This document shows, piece after piece, positions 58,322 through 64,000 of a stretch of 64,000 nt of DNA. Position 1 is the first letter of the stretch. Every line of letters starts with the position of its first letter. The translations under genes were made by a program, and so were the position numbers. The notes below the pieces were generated by a model. It made no database searches, had not been told where the DNA came from, and worked only from the letters and a program-made list of their open reading frames with translations. Origin of the DNA: UBA10002 sp964373775 (GTDB lineage: Bacteria > Patescibacteriota > Minisyncoccia > Phycocordibacterales > UBA10002); assembly GCA_964373775.1 (NCBI GenBank), contig CAYJWA010000001.1, forward strand, positions 4,965 through 68,964, written 5' to 3'.

Positions 58322-60112
58322 ATGATTACACTCGCCCAGTTCTTCAGAATAGGTTCTTTATTCATAGAAGCTTTCCACGAGCAGAAATGGCGCGTTGCTG
58401 TTCTTGTCTTTTTGAGTTTTTTCAGCGGGGCTCTCGGTGGCGTCGGGGTAACTGCTATCATTCCTCTTTTTTCGTTTGTTCAAGACGGACAGCCGGGAGG
58501 AGGGGGAATGGCGCTCCAATTCTTTCAAGGCCTTTTCTCTTTTCTCGGCATTCCGTACACGCTTTTCTATCTGGTTATTCTCATCATTTCGCTTTTTTCC
58601 CTCAAGGCCGTCGTGCTGTTTGTTGTCAATTATATTGCCGCGGATACGGTTATGGAATTTGAAAAACGCACTTCACGGCGGCTTTTTGCGCAGACTTTTG
58701 GAGCTGATTGGTCATATCTGTCCACGCATAAATTGGGGTATCTGGATCAAATGCTCACCACCTATATCAGCAGGAGTTCTGCCCCCCTCTTTTATTTTGG
58801 TGGGGCTATTGTTGTCATTGCCAACCTGCTTGTCTATGCTTTTTTGGCGTTTAACATCTCGGTTGTCGTAACGCTTGTTGCTTTGGCAGGCGGGTTGCTC
58901 GCGGCGCTCTCTTTCAAACCGTTTTTCCGGAGGAACGCGAGGCTTTCCCATGAATTAAGCTCCTTGATTAAAGAGTTCGCCCATTTTGCCAACGAAAGCG
59001 TGCTCGGAATGAAGACAATCAAGGCGATGTCCTTGGAAAAACCGGTGGTACAGAAAGCCAACCTTTTCTTTTATCGGACTAAATGGCTGAATATTCAAGC
59101 GGTCGTCGTCCGTAATATCACCAATGTTATCGTGGAACCGCTCAGCGTCGTCTTTATTTTGGGCGTATTTCTGTATTTTTTGCTGATCCAGAACACTATT
59201 AATGTTGCTTCTCTTGCGGTGATTGTCTATGCGATTCATCGTATCTTTTCTCAAGCGCAGTCCGTCCAAGCGGATTTACACGCCGTGATTTCTTCTCTGC
59301 CGTTTTTGGAGACCATTTTACATTACGGCGAAGAAATCGGAAATCATGAAGAGTATGATTCAGGAACCGAACCGTTTCAATTTCAAAATCAATTGGAATT
59401 TGAGGATGTCCATTTTTCGTATCCGTCTCATTCCCCTTCGGTATTGCACGATGTTCGCTTTAGCATAAAAAAGGGGGAATGCATCGGTCTTATCGGTCCG
59501 TCAGGGGCGGGCAAGACCACGGTGGTTGATTTGCTGCTTCGTTTGTATCTTCCGACGAAAGGTAAGATATTGCTTGACGGTATACTTTCGTCACGCATTC
59601 GGATGTCGGAATGGCGGCGGAATATCGGTTATGTCTCGCAGGAAACTTTTTTGCTGAATGATACCGTAGAAAATAACATCCGGTTTTATTCCGATACGAT
59701 AACCACAGAAGATATCAAAGAGGCCGCCCGCATGGCAAACATATTTGATGTTATTGATGCGCTTCCGGAAAAATTCAATACCGTGGTGGGGGAGCGTGGG
59801 GTGCGTTTTTCCGGCGGGCAGCGGCAAAGAATCGTGCTCGCGCGAGTGCTCGCGCGGAAGCCTCAAGTTCTTATTCTCGACGAGGCGACCAGCGCGCTTG
59901 ATAATGAGTCCGAGGCGTTGGTTCAGAAATCCATTGAGGGGCTCAAGGGGAAAGTAACCGTGCTCGTTATCGCGCACCGGCTTTCCACCGTTATGGCTTC
60001 GGATACGCTTCTGGCGTTTGACCAAGGCACGGTTATAGAAAGAGGAACGCCGGAGAAGCTTCTCAAGGATAAAGATTCTTATTTCTTTAAGGCATATAAT
60101 GTGCACACCTAA
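58322..60112 (+). CDS. ABC transporter, fused membrane and ATPase domains (flippase, PglK/MsbA type)
   Basis: 596 residues: six membrane helices in the first 330 residues, then the ATPase: CIGLIGPSGAGKTTVVDLLL (Walker A), YVSQETFLLNDTVENNI (Q-loop), RFSGGQRQRIVLARVL (signature), VLILDEATSALDNESEALV (Walker B), VIAHRLSTV (H-loop). It probably flips lipid-linked glycan across the membrane. It starts 16 bp after the WavE-like gene and is followed 3 bp later by the KpsS-like gene. Confidence 0.92.
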   Translation: MITLAQFFRIGSLFIEAFHEQKWRVAVLVFLSFFSGALGGVGVTAIIPLFSFVQDGQPGGGGMALQFFQGLFSFLGIPYTLFYLVILIISLFSLKAVVLFVVNYIAADTVMEFEKRTSRRLFAQTFGADWSYLSTHKLGYLDQMLTTYISRSSAPLFYFGGAIVVIANLLVYAFLAFNISVVVTLVALAGGLLAALSFKPFFRRNARLSHELSSLIKEFAHFANESVLGMKTIKAMSLEKPVVQKANLFFYRTKWLNIQAVVVRNITNVIVEPLSVVFILGVFLYFLLIQNTINVASLAVIVYAIHRIFSQAQSVQADLHAVISSLPFLETILHYGEEIGNHEEYDSGTEPFQFQNQLEFEDVHFSYPSHSPSVLHDVRFSIKKGECIGLIGPSGAGKTTVVDLLLRLYLPTKGKILLDGILSSRIRMSEWRRNIGYVSQETFLLNDTVENNIRFYSDTITTEDIKEAARMANIFDVIDALPEKFNTVVGERGVRFSGGQRQRIVLARVLARKPQVLILDEATSALDNESEALVQKSIEGLKGKVTVLVIAHRLSTVMASDTLLAFDQGTVIERGTPEKLLKDKDSYFFKAYNVHT

Positions 60113-60114
60113 AT

Positions 60115-61566
60115 ATGAGATTATTTTTTATAGAATGGTCCGGGAAAGAGTTCGGTATGACGGAGATTGTGGCCGAGCTTAAGCGCCGTGGACACGAGAT
60201 TGTGTACTGGACCGGTCCGGGACCTGATAAAGATGTAGACCGCTCGCAGTTTCCCGGAACTATCTTTCACGAGTATGCCGACGCCCTGTTTGCCCGGCCT
60301 GCGCCGGGAGTGGATACTTCCACCTTTCTTCCTCCTGCCGCATCGTTCATCCAATCATTTTCTGCGTTGGAGTCGGAGATACTGACTATGATGAACAAGC
60401 TGTTTGAAAAGATGCCGGTGAATGAGCGGAAGACCCTGTATTACCGCTATCTGCGGTACTGGAGCGGCATTATTACGCAGTTTTGTCCTGATGCCATTAT
60501 TTTTTCCAATGCGCCACATACCGTTTATGACTTTGTGCTCTACTCGCTCGCGCGGCGGCAGAACATCACTACCATCCTTTTTGAGGTAACGCGTGTTAAT
60601 GCCCGCTCGCTGGTGGTTACCGACTTTGAGAAAGGAAGCGTGTCGCTGCGCGCCGCACTTCTGCAAAATGCCGGTCAGCATTACGCGTTGTCCGATTTAG
60701 AGCCGGATGTACGCGCGTATTACGAACAGCATGCCGTTCTTGCGGTTCATATGTTCCCTAAGGATGTTGTGTACTTTCTCAAAAAATTTTCCGGCATAAG
60801 CGCGCTTAAAATAAAATTTCGCTCTCTGTGGACCACACTGACGGTACACAAAGACCTCTCGGTGTTTCTCAAAATCCTTACCTATCTGCCTCGCCTGCTC
60901 GGGCGGAACCAAAAAACAGAGTACCTGCGTATGGCAAAAGGGCCGGATTTCAGTAAAAAATTCGTTTATGTCGCGCTCTCATATCAGCCGGAATGCAGCA
61001 CGAGCCCTTTGGGCGGCGTATTCGTGAATCAATTGCTTATGATTGAGATTCTTTCCGCGGCGCTTCCCGCCGACTGGGAGATTTTTGTAAAAGAGCATCC
61101 GCTTCAGTGGAAGTCCCATGGCGTATCGTATTTCAGCTATCGGTATCGCGGTTACTATGAAGAGATGTCCGCGGTGCCTCATGTCCGCATGGTTCCCCCC
61201 GATACCGACAGTTTCTTACTCATTGAGAAATCGCAGTGCGTGGCAGTGGTGATTGGAACGGCAGGTTGGGAAGCGCTTATGAGAGGCAAACCCGTCTTGA
61301 CTTTCGGATACGCGTGGTATGCTGACTGCCGCGGCGTATTTAAAGTGAATGATGTGGCTGGAGCGAAGCGGGCGTTTACGGCCATCGAGGGCGGCGCGGC
61401 GGTGAGCCGCGAGGAGGTGATTGACTATCTGTATAGTTTTGGTCAGGTTACTCTCCCCGGCTTCCGGGAAGAGTACAGCCGGGCTGTCTCTCCGGTCACC
61501 GTTGCGGAAAGCATTGCGAATCATGTACATATTATAGAGACCGTCCTACAAGGGGAAGAAATGTAG
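60115..61566 (+). CDS. Capsule-polysaccharide (KpsS/LipB-like) glycosyltransferase
   Basis: 483 residues, homologous to the 27456 protein: LFFIEWSGKEFGMTEIVAE, FCPDAIIFSNAPHTVYDF, YVALSYQPECSTSPLGG, WEIFVKEHPLQWKS, VVIGTAGWEALMRGKPVLTFG. The VKEHP and TAGWEAL motifs are those of capsule synthesis transferases. A CMP-linked nonulosonic acid is a plausible donor given the nonulosonate cassette upstream. Confidence 0.68.
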   Translation: MRLFFIEWSGKEFGMTEIVAELKRRGHEIVYWTGPGPDKDVDRSQFPGTIFHEYADALFARPAPGVDTSTFLPPAASFIQSFSALESEILTMMNKLFEKMPVNERKTLYYRYLRYWSGIITQFCPDAIIFSNAPHTVYDFVLYSLARRQNITTILFEVTRVNARSLVVTDFEKGSVSLRAALLQNAGQHYALSDLEPDVRAYYEQHAVLAVHMFPKDVVYFLKKFSGISALKIKFRSLWTTLTVHKDLSVFLKILTYLPRLLGRNQKTEYLRMAKGPDFSKKFVYVALSYQPECSTSPLGGVFVNQLLMIEILSAALPADWEIFVKEHPLQWKSHGVSYFSYRYRGYYEEMSAVPHVRMVPPDTDSFLLIEKSQCVAVVIGTAGWEALMRGKPVLTFGYAWYADCRGVFKVNDVAGAKRAFTAIEGGAAVSREEVIDYLYSFGQVTLPGFREEYSRAVSPVTVAESIANHVHIIETVLQGEEM

Positions 61567-61643
61567 CGCGCGTGGAGTTCGTCAAAAAAAGTGGCGCATA
61601 CAGACGCTTGTCTTCGTCTAGCCGTGGTGCTACGATAAAAGTT

Positions 61644-63836
61644 ATGGCTACGGGCGATAGGATACTGCTTTGGCTCGCGCGCATTGGCGTTTTTTTGATG
61701 CCGTTTATCCCGCTTATCATCAGCGGGAGTATGTTTTTCCCGTTCATCACGGGCAAGAATTTTGCGTTTCGCATTATCGTTGAGATTATCTTTGCCGCGT
61801 GGCTTTTGCTCGCGCTCCGCGAGCCGCGGTTTCGCCCGAAGCGCTCCGCGTTCCTGTGGAGCATTCTCGCTTTTCTTTTCGTGGTTCTGCTCGCTGATAT
61901 CTTTGCGGAGAATCCGTTCAAGGCGTTCTGGAGCAACTTTGAGAGGATGGAAGGGTTCATCACGCTTCTTCATCTCGGCGCCTACTTCATTGTTGCGTCA
62001 TCTGTCTTGGATAGTGAAAAGCTCTGGCATCGTTTCTTTGCGACTTCAGTCGGGGTCTCTGCATTTTTAGGGATATACGGCATTCTTCAGCTCGCAGGAA
62101 AAGTCGTCATCAACCAGGGAGGAGTGCGGCTTGACGGCACTTTTGGAAACGCGGCGTACTTTGCCGGCTACATGCTCTTTCACATCTTTCTGACGCTCTT
62201 TCTCATCTTTCGGCACAAGATTTCTCTTGCAGGCAAGTATCTCTACGGCGGCGCGTTTCTGCTCCAAGCGTTCACGCTTATTTTTACTGCGACTCGCGGA
62301 GCGGGAATCGGTCTGGTCGGCGGCCTCTTTCTCTCCGCGCTCCTTATTGCGTTCTTCGGCATGGAAAATAAGCGCGTGCGGCGCGGCGCGGCGCTCTTCG
62401 CCGTTGTCCTTGTCCTTCTTGTAGGCGGGCTTTTTGCCGGGAAAGAAAAGACATGGGTTCGGGATAACCCCGTGCTCACGCGCTTCGCCTCCATTTCAGT
62501 GCAGGAAGCTGGTCCGCGTTTTATGGTCTGGGGCATGGCTTGGCAGGGCTTCAAGGAGAATCCTATTCTTGGCTGGGGACAGGAAGGATTCAACTATGTC
62601 TTCAATAAATACTATAACCCGAATATGTGGGCACAGGAGCAGTGGTTTGACCGCACGCATAATATCTTGCTTGACTGGCTGATTGCAGGAGGACTTCTGG
62701 GTCTTCTTGCCTACCTGTCGCTGTACGGGTTTCTCCTCTATTATATCTGGCGCGGCGCTCTCCCGGCTGGCGCGCCTCCATTTTCACTTGTGGAAAAGAG
62801 CATACTCACCGGACTTTTGGCTGGCTACTTCATCCACAATCTTTTCGTCTTTGACAATATCGGCAGTTATCTCCTGTTTTTTTCTCTGCTTGCGTTTTTC
62901 GGGAGCCGGACCGGTACGGCAATTCCGCGTCTGGAAGGATTTCCTGTTCTTCGCAAAGGTCAGCCATATTACATTACGGGGGCGTGCATGCTCATTGCGC
63001 TCGCAGGGACGGTTTATTTCTTCAATATCCGCGGCATTTCGGTCTCCCGCGCTCTTATTGAAGGGTTAAAGGAGCACCCGACGAAGGGGGTAGTGGAGAA
63101 TCTCGCGGCGTATCGCCGCGCGTTTGCGCGCGACACCATCGGGAGTCAGGAGACCGCGGAGCAGGCGCTTCAATCCGCTATCACCGTCGCCAACGCCCCG
63201 TCACTCCCTCAAGAGTTCAAAGCCGAATTTATTGCATTTGGAGAAGAGGTGATTGCGCGAGAACTCCGGCGCGCCCCCCGTGACGCGCGCTTGCAGGTCT
63301 TTCTCGGAATGTTTTACAATCGTCTCGGTCGGTCTGCGGACGCCGTCCCCTCTCTTGAAAAGGCACACGCGCTCTCGCCGAACAAGCAGACCATTGCGTT
63401 TGAACTTGCCTCCACTTACTTAAATGTCGGAAAAACGACAGAAGCTCTCGCGCTTTTGCAAAAAGCGTATGAAAGCGCGCCGAAATTCAGCAGCGCGCGT
63501 ATGACTTATGCGGTGGCGGCAATCTATGCGAAGCAATTTGAACTGGCGGCAGAGTTGCTTAATCCAGTTGTTGATGCGGCTATCTCCGACGAGCGGGTGG
63601 TCAAGGCGTATTATGATGTGAAGCAGTACGGCAAGGTGCTTGATATCTGGAAAGCGCGCGTGGCGAAAGATCCGTCAAACCCGCAGGCGCAGGTCTCTCT
63701 CGGGGCCGCGTATCTCTTAAACGGAGAGCGGCAGCGCTCTATTGCCGCGCTCCAAAAAGCCAGCGAGCTTAACCCCGCGTTCAAGGAGCAAGCAGAAGCA
63801 TACATCAAAGAAATCCGAGCGGGCCGAAACCCCTAA
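61644..63836 (+). CDS. O-antigen ligase-like membrane protein with C-terminal TPRs
   Basis: About 730 residues from ATG 61644 (GTG 61572 would add a polar tail). Roughly a dozen helices fill the first 470 residues, with the Wzy_C/WaaL region FMVWGMAWQGFKENPILGWGQ and DRTHNILLDWLIAGGLLG. From about residue 530 the protein is TPR-like (RLQVFLGMFYNRLGRSADAV, TIAFELASTYLNVGK, QVSLGAAYLLNGE). It should polymerise glycan or attach it to an acceptor on the outer face; fused TPRs are common in this group. Confidence 0.85.
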   Translation: MATGDRILLWLARIGVFLMPFIPLIISGSMFFPFITGKNFAFRIIVEIIFAAWLLLALREPRFRPKRSAFLWSILAFLFVVLLADIFAENPFKAFWSNFERMEGFITLLHLGAYFIVASSVLDSEKLWHRFFATSVGVSAFLGIYGILQLAGKVVINQGGVRLDGTFGNAAYFAGYMLFHIFLTLFLIFRHKISLAGKYLYGGAFLLQAFTLIFTATRGAGIGLVGGLFLSALLIAFFGMENKRVRRGAALFAVVLVLLVGGLFAGKEKTWVRDNPVLTRFASISVQEAGPRFMVWGMAWQGFKENPILGWGQEGFNYVFNKYYNPNMWAQEQWFDRTHNILLDWLIAGGLLGLLAYLSLYGFLLYYIWRGALPAGAPPFSLVEKSILTGLLAGYFIHNLFVFDNIGSYLLFFSLLAFFGSRTGTAIPRLEGFPVLRKGQPYYITGACMLIALAGTVYFFNIRGISVSRALIEGLKEHPTKGVVENLAAYRRAFARDTIGSQETAEQALQSAITVANAPSLPQEFKAEFIAFGEEVIARELRRAPRDARLQVFLGMFYNRLGRSADAVPSLEKAHALSPNKQTIAFELASTYLNVGKTTEALALLQKAYESAPKFSSARMTYAVAAIYAKQFELAAELLNPVVDAAISDERVVKAYYDVKQYGKVLDIWKARVAKDPSNPQAQVSLGAAYLLNGERQRSIAALQKASELNPAFKEQAEAYIKEIRAGRNP

Positions 63837-64000
63837 CATAAAAAACACAAAGCACAGTATCTCCACCCTTCGGGGGATCTCGCAGAGCGAGACAAAAAGC
63901 CAAACAAAACAAAGGAGTCCAAACTTTCTGATTTTTGTGTTTTGAGTAGTTTGTATTTGTGTTTGGTTTTGGTACAGTTTGTGCTTTGGAAAGTTTTTGA
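63837..64000. repeat. Intergenic inverted repeats on CAAA/TTTG words, with hairpin, partial
   Basis: ACAAAGCACA (63847-63856) is complementary to TGTGCTTTG near 63980-63988. Between are ACCCTTCGGGGG and an ATCTCGC..GCGAGA hairpin (63879-63893), as in the region at 7811-7825, and many CAAA/TTTG words. The region runs out of the window. No gene is seen. Confidence 0.55.

Overview
The window is a 64-kb stretch of a surface-polysaccharide biosynthesis island. It carries about 54 protein genes, no rRNA or tRNA and no CRISPR array. The organism is most likely a member of the Patescibacteria (Candidate Phyla Radiation, Parcubacteria-like). This is an inference from gene-family style (PemK/MazF-like domains that open with KDFDGWNEVKK, O-antigen ligase fused to TPRs, CPR-style nonulosonate clusters), weak ribosome-binding sites, and short intergenic inverted repeats built from pentamer words. 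TGA is used as a stop, so the standard bacterial code applies. A run of 100 N at 52645-52744 shows this is a draft scaffold.

Layout. 1-8.2 kb: sugar epimerase, methyltransferases, a GT-C-like membrane protein, a sugar C-methyltransferase, an aldo/keto reductase, GDP-mannose 4,6-dehydratase and a cupin. 8.3-10.9 kb: an island of non-sugar genes, each with its own near-consensus promoter and hard terminator (HD protein, two membrane proteins, DUF218-like protein), plus a transposase remnant. 10.9-15.2 kb: GT4, then a minus-strand trio of second Gmd, a ColD-like PLP dehydratase with His in place of the catalytic Lys, and an RmlD-like reductase. This trio looks like a GDP-3,6-dideoxyhexose module. 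15.3-27.1 kb: GT2 and two paralogous GT-C-like proteins, a second C-methyltransferase homologue, a UXS-like decarboxylase/epimerase, a Gfo/Idh oxidoreductase, and methyltransferases, with a short non-sugar insert at 22.0-23.4 kb. 27.4-41.3 kb: a KpsS-like transferase, a GDP-D-glycero-alpha-D-manno-heptose cassette (hddA-hddC-gmhA) with several SDR sugar-modifying enzymes, GT2 transferases, an HD protein and an FkbM methyltransferase. 41.3-57.3 kb: a nonulosonic acid (legionaminic-type) cassette made of HisF/HisH/PseA-like amidotransferase, methyltransferase, amidinotransferase, CMP-sugar synthetase fused to a PemK/MazF-like domain, Gfo/Idh, deacetylase, NeuB, NeuC, acyltransferase, LegC-like aminotransferase, LegB-like dehydratase, HAD phosphatase, nucleotidyltransferase and GDPD. 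57.3-63.8 kb: WavE-like transferase, ABC flippase, KpsS-like transferase and O-antigen-ligase-like protein with TPRs.

Together these genes could make nucleotide-activated deoxy-, dideoxy-, heptose and nonulosonic sugars, decorate them (C- and O-methylation, amidino groups, acetylation), polymerise and flip the glycan, and attach it.

The most unusual signals are: (a) a CMP-nonulosonate synthetase fused to a toxin-like domain; (b) palindromic DNA elements inserted in frame in three enzymes; (c) two short elements with matching terminal inverted repeats and 5-bp target duplications (MITE-like); (d) a family of word-structured intergenic inverted repeats at five sites; (e) an amidotransferase plus amidinotransferase set next to the nonulosonate genes, whose HisF has lost both catalytic Asp residues.
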